Origin: UMGS1590 sp963558655 | GTDB taxonomy: Bacteria > Bacillota > Peptococcia > Peptococcales > Peptococcaceae | Reading direction: 5' to 3' | NCBI GenBank assembly: GCA_963558655.1 | Contig: CAUWHJ010000007.1 | Location: 1 to 64,000, forward strand | DNA: 64,000 bases | The notes under the pieces: model-generated | Seen by the model: the letters and a program-made list of their open reading frames with translations, nothing else | Database searches by the model: none | Told to the model about the DNA's origin: nothing | Made by a program: the position numbers and the translations under genes | Shown: piece by piece, positions 44,633 through 52,505 of the stretch | How positions within the stretch are numbered: the first letter of the stretch is position 1 | How the letters are laid out: every line of letters begins with the position of its first letter

Positions 44633-45082
44633 TTGTCACTCAATATCACCACCGATTACGCCATTCGCATTATGATGTATCTGGCGAATTATTACGATCC
44701 GGATCCACTTTTCGCACCTGACGGAAGCTGTTCCGGAAAAGTGATTGCTGAAAAGATGAACATCCCTTACAATTATTTTCTCAAAATCGTTCCTCGTCTG
44801 AAAGACGCTGGCTATCTGATTTCGTTTCAGGGGAAGCGTGGCGGCTATGTGCTGACAACGCCGCCGGAAAACATCAGTCTGTTCGACATTATTCATGTGA
44901 TGGACGATGATTTCGTGCTCAACGCCTGCACTGCGCCGGATGGTCAGTGTGCACAGGGCACGCCAAACTTCTGTGCGGTGCATTTTGTGCTGGAAGGCGT
45001 GCAACACACCATTGACGAAACGCTCAAATCGGTTAATCTGGCACAGTTGGCAAGCAACATTCCAGAGGAAAAAAATGCGTAA
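44633..45082 (+). CDS. Rrf2-family regulator with three cysteines
   Basis: 149 residues. The winged helix is at about 5-75 (TTDYAIRIMMYLAN, then IPYNYFLKIVPRLKDAGYL and GKRGGYVL). C99, C106 and C114 match the Fe-S cluster ligands of IscR/NsrR-type members, so it probably senses Fe-S status, NO or redox. A TTG start is chosen because AAGGAGG lies 8 nt upstream. It is convergent with cysS-cysE, not adjacent to an isc/suf operon, so its targets are unclear. Confidence 0.88.
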   Translation: MSLNITTDYAIRIMMYLANYYDPDPLFAPDGSCSGKVIAEKMNIPYNYFLKIVPRLKDAGYLISFQGKRGGYVLTTPPENISLFDIIHVMDDDFVLNACTAPDGQCAQGTPNFCAVHFVLEGVQHTIDETLKSVNLAQLASNIPEEKNA

Positions 45083-45124
45083 AAAAAGCACATTCTCTCA
45101 TATTTCGGGAGAATGTGCTTTTTT
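45082..45124. terminator. Bidirectional terminator
   Basis: A 16-bp perfect stem (AAAAAAGCACATTCTC) with an 11-nt loop lies between the convergent Rrf2 and cysS genes. Confidence 0.92.
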
Positions 45125-45155
45125 GTTTCTTATTTTCTTTAATAAGCCAGCGCTG

Positions 45156-46577
45156 TTATTGACGCTTCCAGGTGGTGCCGGCTTTGCCGTCCTCTAAGAG
45201 TACGCCAATTTCTGCCAAGCCATCACGAATGCGGTCAGCCGTGGCGAAATCTTTATTGGCACGAGCGTCTTTGCGAATGGCAATGATGAGATCCATGAGC
45301 TTGTCGGCAAGGTCGTCATCGGCAGCCGTTTCGGCAGCAAGGTCAATGCCAAGCACACCTGCCAACTCCGTGAGCACCTGCTGTGCCAATGCCAGGCTGG
45401 CACTGTCAAACTGGTCTTTCTTGAGATAAATGTTCATCTCTTTCGCCAGCTCAAACAAGGCAGCAATAGCCAGTGCCGTATTAAAGTCATCGTCCATGGC
45501 GGCGCAGAAATCTGCCTTGGCTTTTTCTGCCTGTGCACGCAAAGCAGCGGCATCGTCATCATCGTGTTCGCCGGCGAGCTTCATCGCCTTAGCGGCAGCT
45601 TCGGCAGCGTGCTGCAAGCGTTCCAGCCCACGCCCTGCCACGTCGATTTTTTCATCGTCGAAATCCAGCGGGCTGCGATACTGCACGCTGAGCAGATAGA
45701 AACGCACCACTTGTGGGTCGAAACGTTCAAGAATGTCACGCAAAAGGAAGAAATTGCCTTTGGACTTACTCATTTTTTCCTGATTGATGGTGATGAATCC
45801 GTTGTGCATCCAGTAGCGTGCCATTGGTGCATCATGCAGCGCACAGCTCTGAGCAATTTCGTTTTCGTGATGTGGGAAAATAAGGTCCTGACCACCACCG
45901 TGAATGTCGAAGGTATCGCCGAGGTATTTGGCGCTCATGGCAGAACACTCGATGTGCCAACCCGGACGTCCCTTGCCCCATGGCGATTCCCAGTAAGGTT
46001 CGCCTGGCTTTGCGCTCTTCCAGAGGGCGAAATCCAGCGGATCCTGCTTCTTTTCGTCCACTTCCACACGCGCACCAGAAAGCAGGTCATTGACATCACG
46101 GCCGGAAAGCTGGCCATAGTCGGCAAATTTGCGTACCGAATAGTACACATCGCCGTTGTCGAGGGCATAGGCATAGCCTTTATCAATCAACCCCTGCACA
46201 AAAGCGATAATATCGTCGATGTGTTCGCTGACTTTTGGATGAACGGTCGCTGGCAGCACATTCAAGGCCTTCGTATCCTCAAAGAACGCATCAATGTAAA
46301 ACGCTGCTAAGGCGACAGGATCTTTGCCTTCTTCGTTGGCACGTTTGATGATTTTATCATCAACATCGGTAAAGTTGGACACATAGGTTACATCATAGCC
46401 CAGGTAAGAAAAATAGCGGCGCACAGTGTCGAACACCACAATCGGACGTGCATTGCCAAGATGAATGTAGTTGTAGGTGGTTGGGCCGCACACATACATC
46501 TTGACCTTGCCATCTTCGAGGGGCACGAAAGGCATCTTCTTCTTTTCAAGGGTATTATAAATCATCACTTGGTTCAA
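45156..46577 (-). CDS. cysS: Cysteinyl-tRNA synthetase
   Basis: 473 residues. The HIGH-like HLGNARP motif follows YVCGPTTYNYI, whose Cys is a zinc ligand. GWHIECSAMS and HHENEIAQS supply other zinc-site residues, and KMSKSKGN is the second signature. It charges tRNA-Cys. The start is TTG, 7 nt after GGAGG and overlapping the cysE stop by 4 nt; translation is therefore coupled to serine acetyltransferase, a common Bacillota arrangement. Confidence 0.97.
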   Translation of the reverse strand: MNQVMIYNTLEKKKMPFVPLEDGKVKMYVCGPTTYNYIHLGNARPIVVFDTVRRYFSYLGYDVTYVSNFTDVDDKIIKRANEEGKDPVALAAFYIDAFFEDTKALNVLPATVHPKVSEHIDDIIAFVQGLIDKGYAYALDNGDVYYSVRKFADYGQLSGRDVNDLLSGARVEVDEKKQDPLDFALWKSAKPGEPYWESPWGKGRPGWHIECSAMSAKYLGDTFDIHGGGQDLIFPHHENEIAQSCALHDAPMARYWMHNGFITINQEKMSKSKGNFFLLRDILERFDPQVVRFYLLSVQYRSPLDFDDEKIDVAGRGLERLQHAAEAAAKAMKLAGEHDDDDAAALRAQAEKAKADFCAAMDDDFNTALAIAALFELAKEMNIYLKKDQFDSASLALAQQVLTELAGVLGIDLAAETAADDDLADKLMDLIIAIRKDARANKDFATADRIRDGLAEIGVLLEDGKAGTTWKRQ

Positions 46578-47236
46578 AGTTTTTCCTCCAATTCTTTCAA
46601 ACGACGACTGATTTCATCGAGACGATAGCCAAAAATACGCAGGCAATCGTCCACTGGGTCCGGCAGCTGGTTATGGTTAAGGTCGGCATGGTGAGCGTCT
46701 GTATGCACACGCTTGCCGTCCTGACGCACAACGTGCCCCGGCACACCAACCACGGTGCAGTTATCCGGCACATCTTTAATCACAACAGAACCGGCGCCAA
46801 TCTTCACATTGTTGCCGATGTTGATGTTGCCCAGCACCTTCGCCCCGCTGGAAACCATCACATTGTTGCCCAGCGTTGGGTGGCGTTTGCCGGTTTCTTT
46901 ACCGGTACCGCCCAGGGTAACACCCTGATACAGGGTCACATTGTCACCCACGATGGCCGTTTCCCCAATGACAATGCCGCAGCCATGGTCGATGAACAAG
47001 CCTTCGCCAAGCTGTGCACCCGGATGGATTTCCACCTGCGTAAAGAAACGTGCCACCTGAGACAGGAAGCGTGCAATCACACGCATATGCATCTTATACA
47101 ATTTATGGGTAATGCGGTGCATCCAGATGGCGTGCAGCCCCGGATAGTTCAGAATCACTTCCAGTTTCGAGGTGGCTGCCGGGTCACGTTCAAAAACGCA
47201 CTCAATGTCTCTGTTAAAACGTTCAATCACATTCAT
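46574..47236 (-). CDS. cysE: Serine O-acetyltransferase
   Basis: 220 residues. An N-terminal helical domain is followed by a left-handed beta-helix of hexapeptide repeats (IHPGAQLGEGLFIDHGCG in pieces, IVIGETAIVGDNV, GGTGKETGKRHPTLG, IGAGSVVIKDVP). It makes O-acetylserine for cysteine synthesis. The C-terminal extension VPGHVVRQDGKRV continues into an acidic helical tail. GAGGG lies 7 nt before the ATG at 47236. No T-box leader was seen in the 36-nt gap upstream. Confidence 0.95.
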   Translation of the reverse strand: MNVIERFNRDIECVFERDPAATSKLEVILNYPGLHAIWMHRITHKLYKMHMRVIARFLSQVARFFTQVEIHPGAQLGEGLFIDHGCGIVIGETAIVGDNVTLYQGVTLGGTGKETGKRHPTLGNNVMVSSGAKVLGNINIGNNVKIGAGSVVIKDVPDNCTVVGVPGHVVRQDGKRVHTDAHHADLNHNQLPDPVDDCLRIFGYRLDEISRRLKELEEKL

Positions 47237-47272
47237 CAATGATCCCTCTTTCTCTTTCTTATCACGCAGGCA

Positions 47273-48028
47273 CTAATCCGCAAGCACAAGCTCCACCGGA
47301 CAGTGGTCAGAACCGAAAATATCTGTGTGAATATCCGTAGAAACAATGCGCTCTTTGAGGTCGTCTGAGACAACAAAATAGTCAATACGCCACCCTGCGT
47401 TTTTCTCGCGCGCCTTAAAACGGTAGCTCCACCAGGAATACACCTGCTCCACGTCCGGATGCTGATAACGCCATGTATCAATAAAACCAGCCTCTAAAAG
47501 CGCCGTAAACTTACTGCGTTCTTCGTCCGTAAAACCGGCGTTGCGCCTGTTGGTTTTCGGGTTTTTGAGGTCGATTTCTGTATGTGCAACGTTGAGATCG
47601 CCGCAGGCGATGACCGGCTTTTCTGCTTTCAGGCGACAAAGATACGCCCGCCAGGCATCGTCCCATTGCATACGGTAGTCCAGACGTGCAAGCTCGCTCT
47701 GCGAATTGGGCGTGTAGGTGGTGACAAAATAATAGTCGCCCATATCCATCGTAATCACACGGCCTTCGGTGTCCATCTCTGGAATCCCCAACCCATAGCG
47801 CACATCAAGCGGCTGTTTGCGTGTAAAAATCGCCGTGCCTGAATAGCCTTTCTTCTCTGCACTGTTGAAAAACTGCTCATAGCCAGGCAGCTCCAGATCA
47901 ATCTGGTGCGGCTGCAATTTTGTCTCCTGAAGCGCAAAAATGTCCGCATCAAGCGCAGCAAACACATCTAAAAAGCCTTTACCGACAGCGGCACGCAGCC
48001 CATTGACATTCCACGAAATCATTTTCAT
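47273..48028 (-). CDS. exoA: Exodeoxyribonuclease III / AP endonuclease
   Basis: 251 residues, the full length of the family. ISWNVNGLRA at the start, LQETKLQ with the metal-binding Glu, YTPNS, GDLNVAH, WRIDYF and GSDHCPVEL with the catalytic Asp-His are all present. It repairs abasic sites in DNA. GAAGGAGG precedes the ATG at 48028; the longer frame is rejected. It lies 36 nt upstream of cysE on the same strand and may be co-transcribed. Confidence 0.96.
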   Translation of the reverse strand: MKMISWNVNGLRAAVGKGFLDVFAALDADIFALQETKLQPHQIDLELPGYEQFFNSAEKKGYSGTAIFTRKQPLDVRYGLGIPEMDTEGRVITMDMGDYYFVTTYTPNSQSELARLDYRMQWDDAWRAYLCRLKAEKPVIACGDLNVAHTEIDLKNPKTNRRNAGFTDEERSKFTALLEAGFIDTWRYQHPDVEQVYSWWSYRFKAREKNAGWRIDYFVVSDDLKERIVSTDIHTDIFGSDHCPVELVLAD

Positions 48029-48094
48029 GGCTCTGCCCTCCTTCGTTTGATTTGCAACACTCCCTTCCGCACAGCAGCGGATAAAAGGTGCAAA

Positions 48095-48124
48095 AAAGGC
48101 ATAGAGGATCACCTCTATGCCTTT
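48095..48124 (-). terminator. bioD terminator
   Basis: A 13-bp perfect stem (AAAGGCATAGAGG) with a 4-nt loop is followed by TTTTTT on the minus strand, about 80 nt after the bioD stop. Confidence 0.85.
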
Positions 48125-48205
48125 ATCTTAACATACCGCACGGCTTGTGTAAAACGCTCTTTAGCATAATCCACAGGAATTTTGTGACAGCTTTGTTCCG
48201 CCGGC

Positions 48206-48877
48206 TTATTCGTTTTCCAAAAGAAAGAACGGTTGACGCAGCGTCATGTCGCCGCCTTCGGCGATGGTAGCGACAACATTCACCTCGCCCAATCGCTCGA
48301 TGACCGCCAAGTTGTCCTGATGCACCTCGTTTTCCGCATCAAAGCGGTTTAAGATGACGCCGGCAACCGGCAAATCTTTGCTACGCATATAATGCAAGGT
48401 GAGCAGGGTGGCGTTCAACGTGCCAACACCGCTGTCGGCAACAATAACGCTTGTAAGCCCCAAGGCCTTCAGCACATCCTCCTGCATCACACGGCGCCCG
48501 TCGGCATACAGCGTCAGCGGACACACAATCCCGCCAGAGCCTTCCACCACGGTGGCGTCATGCAGCAGCGCCGTTGCCGCAAAATCCGCCTGAATCATCT
48601 CTACATCCACCGGCTGCATAAGACGGGCCGCTGCCAAATGCGGCGACACATAGTCTTTGAAAACATAGGTTGCCATGGTGAGAATGTCTTGCTCCAGCTC
48701 GGCATAGGTACGCACACGTCCGGCATCGCTTTCCGGAATACTGTCCTCACCGCTGATGACAGGCTTATAATAGGCGGTCTCGTAGCCGCTGTCCATTAAG
48801 GCACGGGCAATCGCCATGGCTGCTGTGGTTTTGCCAACACCGGCACCTGTCCCTGTGATAAAAAGTGCTTGACTCAT
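48206..48877 (-). CDS. bioD: Dethiobiotin synthetase
   Basis: 223 residues. The P-loop GTGAGVGKTT is at 9-18, YYKPVISG follows with the substrate-binding Lys, and VVEGSGGIVCPL is the second family signature. It closes the ureido ring of dethiobiotin using ATP and CO2. GAGGTGA precedes the ATG at 48877. It stands alone; no bioA, bioB or bioF is near, so other biotin steps must be elsewhere or biotin precursors are taken up. Confidence 0.94.
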   Translation of the reverse strand: MSQALFITGTGAGVGKTTAAMAIARALMDSGYETAYYKPVISGEDSIPESDAGRVRTYAELEQDILTMATYVFKDYVSPHLAAARLMQPVDVEMIQADFAATALLHDATVVEGSGGIVCPLTLYADGRRVMQEDVLKALGLTSVIVADSGVGTLNATLLTLHYMRSKDLPVAGVILNRFDAENEVHQDNLAVIERLGEVNVVATIAEGGDMTLRQPFFLLENE

Positions 48878-49000
48878 AGTATTCACCTCATTATAAAACA
48901 AAAACAACAATTTCGATGTTATCTTTTTCTATTGTACCACAGCACATAAAAGACGCCTAGCAAGAGATGCAAACGATTGGCCGCCTGTTTTTGGGCATAG

Positions 49001-49025
49001 AAAAAGAGGCTGCCAAAGCAGCCTC
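49001..49025 (-). terminator. Terminator of the thioredoxin gene
   Basis: An 8-bp stem GAGGCTGC with a CAAA loop is followed by TTTTTC on the minus strand, 13 nt after the stop at 49038. Confidence 0.85.
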
Positions 49026-49037
49026 CAAAAGATGTCA

Positions 49038-49361
49038 TTAGCCAATGATGGAATCGATCTTTTCTTCGTATTCTTCGATGTCTTTTTCGCCAGCCATCTT
49101 GCCAACGTATTCACCATCGTTGAAGAACAGAACCTGAGGAACACCCTTCAGAGAGAAACGAGCAAAGAGGTTTCTTTCTTCTTCTACGTCAACTTCATAG
49201 AAGCCGAATTTGCCTTTGTACTTGTCGTCAGCAGCGAGTTCTTCGATTTTTGGATGAACAGCCTGGCAAACATGGCAGGATTTACGAGAGAACATTACGA
49301 GGCAAGGTTCGCCATCATCATAAATGATTTCTTCAAAACTGTTATCGTTGAGCTTTTCCAT
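49038..49361 (-). CDS. Thioredoxin-family protein (CHVC)
   Basis: 107 residues, thioredoxin-sized. The redox motif is C29-H-V-C32 instead of CGPC, with an extra Cys at position 20; the cis-proline loop GVPQVLFF is present. The Trp that usually precedes the motif is replaced (SRKSC). This points to a thioredoxin-like protein with a different redox potential or partner. AAGGAG lies upstream of the ATG. It is transcribed alone. Confidence 0.9.
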   Translation of the reverse strand: MEKLNDNSFEEIIYDDGEPCLVMFSRKSCHVCQAVHPKIEELAADDKYKGKFGFYEVDVEEERNLFARFSLKGVPQVLFFNDGEYVGKMAGEKDIEEYEEKIDSIIG

Positions 49362-49452
49362 TATTCTAGCACTCCTTCAATTTTTATCAATCAACTTTAT
49401 TATAATAATAAAGCAGCACTTAACAAGCGTCTAGTCACTCTATGACCATTTT

Positions 49453-49671
49453 TTAATTCGCATAATGTTTTTTGACAAAACGGATAAACTGGGAGTTATA
49501 ATAATCTGCCAGCGTAGAGCCGCTGTGCACATCGTAAAATGGCACTTCGTCACTGCCCAAGGCCTGTTCAAAAGCCGCAAACACAGCGTCGATGTCTTTG
49601 CCTTCCATGCCCGGTAATTTTTCCCCCACTTGTTTGAGGCGATGTTCAAACAATTCCAAATGTCCCTTCAT
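49453..49671 (-). CDS. Small acidic helical protein of unknown function
   Basis: 72 residues, not recognised. Sequence begins KGHLELFEHRLKQVGEKL and contains a conserved-looking EVPFYDVHSGSTLADYY segment. No membrane or signal segment. AGGAGG lies 7 nt before the ATG at 49671. It is divergent from trmB. A hairpin with a T run just upstream of the SD may attenuate it. Confidence 0.75.
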   Translation of the reverse strand: MKGHLELFEHRLKQVGEKLPGMEGKDIDAVFAAFEQALGSDEVPFYDVHSGSTLADYYNSQFIRFVKKHYAN

Positions 49672-49684
49672 CGCAAGACCTCCT

Positions 49685-49723
49685 AGAAAAAAACGCGTGG
49701 CTGCTCGCAAAAGACACGCGCTT
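49685..49723 (-). terminator. Possible attenuator before the 72-residue gene
   Basis: On the minus strand a 9-bp stem (AAGCGCGTG with CACGCGTTT, one G-U pair) is followed by TTTTTTT and then directly by the AGGAGG SD. This is where a leader terminator would act. Confidence 0.5.
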
Positions 49724-49814
49724 GTGATATGATAGAACAGCCTGAGCCAACGGCTTCAGGTGTATTCTATTTTAATGCATCAGGACACAAAAATAAAGAC
49801 TAGGAGGCGATTTT

Positions 49815-50471
49815 ATGGCACGCGTTCGTCGTGTGGCCGGCACCCAGGAGCGTTTGCTGGCTTCCCCATACACCATCAATCAACCCCACGCCCAAAGAGG
49901 GCATTGGCAAGACAATTTCCCAACCCCACAACCACTGGTCATCGAGATTGGCTCGGGTCGTGGCCGTTGGCTGTACACCGCAGCCAAACGCCATCCAGAG
50001 CTGAATTTTTTAGGCATTGACGTGGTGCCTGAAATCATCATGGACGCCATTGACGACTATGCCGGCAAAGTGGGTGCACCGGAGCAGGTGCGTTTTCTCT
50101 GGCTGGACGCCGAACATCTCGACGAAGTGTTTGCGCCTGGCGAAGTCAGCGACATTTATCTGCATTTTTCCGACCCTTGGCCAAAAAATCGCCACGCCAA
50201 GCGCCGCCTGACCCACCATCGTTTTTTGGAGATTTACGACTACATTCTCGCCGAAAACGGCACCGTCCATTTCAAAACCGACGGTCGTGAGTTTTTCGAT
50301 TTCTCAGTGGAAGAATTTCGTGAGAGCGGCTGGCGTTTGGAAGATGTCACCTACGACCTCTACGCCAATCTGCCGGAGGACAACATCGCTACCGAATACG
50401 AGCGCCGCTTCCACAAAAAAGGCGTGCCTATTTGCAGCCTGCACGCCTTCCCACCACACAAGGCAAAATAA
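49815..50471 (+). CDS. trmB: tRNA (guanine-N7-)-methyltransferase
   Basis: 218 residues. SAM-binding IEIGSGRGRW is at about 36-45, FLGIDVVPE supplies the acidic residue, and the diagnostic LHFSDPWPKNRHAKRRLT (seen in full, 18 residues) is present. It methylates G46 of tRNAs. GGAGG precedes the ATG. A typical terminator follows. Confidence 0.96.
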   Translation: MARVRRVAGTQERLLASPYTINQPHAQRGHWQDNFPTPQPLVIEIGSGRGRWLYTAAKRHPELNFLGIDVVPEIIMDAIDDYAGKVGAPEQVRFLWLDAEHLDEVFAPGEVSDIYLHFSDPWPKNRHAKRRLTHHRFLEIYDYILAENGTVHFKTDGREFFDFSVEEFRESGWRLEDVTYDLYANLPEDNIATEYERRFHKKGVPICSLHAFPPHKAK

Positions 50472-50487
50472 GCACACAAAACCATCC

Positions 50488-50526
50488 ATGCGCCATCGCA
50501 CAGTCTGCGATGGCGCATTTTTTGCA
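50488..50526 (+). terminator. trmB terminator
   Basis: A 13-bp perfect stem ATGCGCCATCGCA with a 5-nt loop is followed by TTTTTTG, 17 nt after the trmB stop. Confidence 0.92.
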
Positions 50527-50529
50527 AAA

Positions 50530-50563
50530 AAAAATAAAAGGCTCAGCCAAAAGCCAAGCCTTT
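50530..50563 (-). terminator. Rubredoxin terminator
   Basis: A 7-bp stem AAAGGCT with an inner GGCTTTTGGC region is followed by a long T-rich run on the minus strand, beyond the rubredoxin stop. Confidence 0.75.
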
Positions 50564-50626
50564 TTCACAAAAGATGTAAAACATTGTGAGAAGCCTATAC
50601 ACTTCCCACGCTCTCCACTTTACGCC

Positions 50627-50788
50627 TTACGCTTCAGGAGAGAAATCGCCTTTACCAGCGCCGCACAGTGGGCAAGCCCAGTCATCTGGAACATCTGCAA
50701 AAGCGGTACCTGCTGCGACGCCGTTATCTGGATCGCCTTCAGCTGGGTCATACACATAGCCGCAAAGATCACATACATATTTCTGCAT
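50627..50788 (-). CDS. Rubredoxin
   Basis: 53 residues. The iron site is C6-D-L-C9 and C39-P-L-C42, with the usual GYVYDPAEGDPD and FADVPDDWACPLCGAGKGDF context, so the protein is a canonical small electron carrier. GAGAGG precedes the ATG at 50788. A sigma-A promoter is at 50842-50870. It supports an anaerobic or microaerophilic lifestyle; partners such as rubrerythrin are not in the window. Confidence 0.97.
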   Translation of the reverse strand: MQKYVCDLCGYVYDPAEGDPDNGVAAGTAFADVPDDWACPLCGAGKGDFSPEA

Positions 50789-50841
50789 TGGAAAAACCTC
50801 TCTTTCACTCTTTCGATAATAACTGTATGTCTTATGTGTTT

Positions 50842-50870
50842 ATCATAACACAATAACCTACCCTTTGCAA
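50842..50870 (-). promoter_or_regulatory. Sigma-A promoter of rubredoxin
   Basis: TTGCAA, a 17-nt spacer and TATGAT on the minus strand, about 50 nt before the start codon. Confidence 0.75.
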
Positions 50871-50897
50871 GCATATTAACATAATTTTCGTCATTAG

Positions 50898-51584
50898 CTA
50901 AAATTCTTCTGCCAGCACCACGCCTTCAATATTAACGATGGCGTTTAAGGCGGCGGCAGCTTTCATCTGTCGCGGCAAGCGCACAGAGATAAGCGCAATG
51001 GTGGCATCTTTTGGCTCTTTGCCGCATGATATTTCCAGCTGCATAATACGAATCTCCTGCTTGTGGCAATAGTCCAGCACGTTTTCCAGCGCCGAGGATT
51101 TGTCGTATTCGAGGAAGATGTGAATATTGGACGTGCGTGTGAGCACTTGTTTTTCCAATTTCAAAAATACCGTCGCCGTGAGTTCCACCAATATCGTTGC
51201 CAGAATGGCACCTTCATAAAAACCTGCACCAATCGCCAGACCAATAATCGCCGATGCCCAAAGGCCAGCAGCCGTGGTCAGGCCTTTAATGCGCTGGCGG
51301 CTGATGATGATGGTACCTGCACCCAGAAAACCAATGCCGGCAATGACCTGTGCGCCCAGGCGTGCCATGTCGGTATAGTAATGCATATAAAGAAACAGAT
51401 ATTGGCTGGTAAGTGTTGTCATCGAGGCGCCAAGGCAGACCAGAATGTGTGTGCGAAAACCGGCTGCCCGACGGTTCATGGAGCGTTCCATGCCAATAAC
51501 GCCGCCGCAAACGACCGCCAAAATCATACGCACAAACACGGCTGCTAAAGTTAAATCGCGCACACCGTCAAAGATGCTAAGCAT
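50898..51584 (-). CDS. MgtC/SapB-family membrane protein, paralog 1
   Basis: 228 residues. Four or five membrane segments in the first 140 residues hold the family motifs GGVIGMERSMNRRAAGFRTH (in pieces), GAQVIAGIGFLGAGTI and KGLTTAAGLWASA. A cytoplasmic ACT-like C-terminal domain follows (about 150-228). MgtC proteins influence Mg2+ homeostasis and the ATP synthase in some pathogens. Paralogous to the gene just upstream (12-nt gap), so a heteromeric pair is possible. Confidence 0.9.
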   Translation of the reverse strand: MLSIFDGVRDLTLAAVFVRMILAVVCGGVIGMERSMNRRAAGFRTHILVCLGASMTTLTSQYLFLYMHYYTDMARLGAQVIAGIGFLGAGTIIISRQRIKGLTTAAGLWASAIIGLAIGAGFYEGAILATILVELTATVFLKLEKQVLTRTSNIHIFLEYDKSSALENVLDYCHKQEIRIMQLEISCGKEPKDATIALISVRLPRQMKAAAALNAIVNIEGVVLAEEF

Positions 51585-51596
51585 GGTTCCCCTCCT

Positions 51597-52331
51597 TTAC
51601 AATTCATGCACGTGTTTCACGTGCTCCACCTGCGACACACTCGCCAGCATGGCGTCCGGTGTCATCTGCGGCGCCAGGCGAATGACCAGCTCGGCATCAT
51701 AGATAATGCGTGATTTACGCATATCGTCATCAATGCTCATTTCCATCACCGTGCCGCCCTGATTGCGAATCATTTTAAGAACATCGCCCAAATACACCAG
51801 CGACTTCACTTCGACATAAATAGAAATGACACGGGAACGTTTCATTAAACGCTGTGTGACATTGGAAAACAAATACATGGAGACGATGATGAGCACGACC
51901 GCAAAAACAGCACACTCAAAAAAACCGGCGCCAATGGCCAATCCCAGACAAGCCGATGCCCAAAGACCGGCAGCAGTGGTCAGCCCTTTTACCTGGTTGT
52001 CTTTGGTAACCAAAATGGTGCCTGCCCCTAAAAAGCCAATGCCGTTGATAACCTGCGCGCCAAAACGTGACACATCGCTGGTAATGCCCACTTCACTGGC
52101 AATATCTGCCCATTGGGTGGTGAGCATGGTGTATTCGTACTGGCTCAATAGCACAGTCAAGGCTGCCCCAATAGATACCATCATGTAGGTGCGAAAACCC
52201 GCCAGCCCCTTCGGCCGCCGCATACGCTCACGGTTCAGCCCAATAAGCCCACCGCAAAACATCGCCAGTATCAGCCGTGCCGCTACACCAGCCAGTGTCA
52301 GTTCTCGCAGAAAATCCAGCTCATGAAACAT
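51597..52331 (-). CDS. MgtC/SapB-family membrane protein, paralog 2
   Basis: 244 residues with the same plan as its neighbour: GGLIGLNRERMRRP, GAQVINGIGFLGAGTI and KGLTTAAGLWASA, then a C-terminal ACT-like domain. The ATG at 52331 is chosen because AGGGGG precedes it. An ATG at 52358 lies within the promoter -10 and is excluded. It is first in a two-gene minus-strand operon and divergent from the LysR-trkAH operon. Confidence 0.9.
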   Translation of the reverse strand: MFHELDFLRELTLAGVAARLILAMFCGGLIGLNRERMRRPKGLAGFRTYMMVSIGAALTVLLSQYEYTMLTTQWADIASEVGITSDVSRFGAQVINGIGFLGAGTILVTKDNQVKGLTTAAGLWASACLGLAIGAGFFECAVFAVVLIIVSMYLFSNVTQRLMKRSRVISIYVEVKSLVYLGDVLKMIRNQGGTVMEMSIDDDMRKSRIIYDAELVIRLAPQMTPDAMLASVSQVEHVKHVHEL

Positions 52332-52356
52332 CCGTGCTCGCCCCCTCTCTGTGTTC

Positions 52357-52385
52357 ATTGTAAAGCCTGCTTTCGCTTTCCGCAA
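52357..52385 (-). promoter_or_regulatory. Sigma-A promoter of the mgtC pair
   Basis: TTGCGG, a 17-nt spacer and TACAAT on the minus strand, 26 nt before the chosen start. Confidence 0.65.
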
Positions 52386-52421
52386 GTTTTCCGTAAAAAT
52401 CCCTGGAATTTGTGAGCGGTA

Positions 52422-52449
52422 TTGACAGGACTCATGGGCGCGTTATAAT
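52422..52449 (+). promoter_or_regulatory. Consensus sigma-A promoter of LysR-trkAH
   Basis: TTGACA, a 16-nt spacer and TATAAT, both perfect hexamers, about 57 nt before the GTG start of the LysR gene. Confidence 0.85.
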
Positions 52450-52505
52450 AAAATGATGGTTTACCGAAAACAAGGCATTTTGCGCCACAGAAAGGAGTTG
52501 TTGTT

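Noticed and set aside
46574..47272. T-box or cysteine-responsive leader upstream of cysE-cysS
   Set aside because: Only 36 nt separate cysE from exonuclease III and no T-box stem or T-box sequence is visible.
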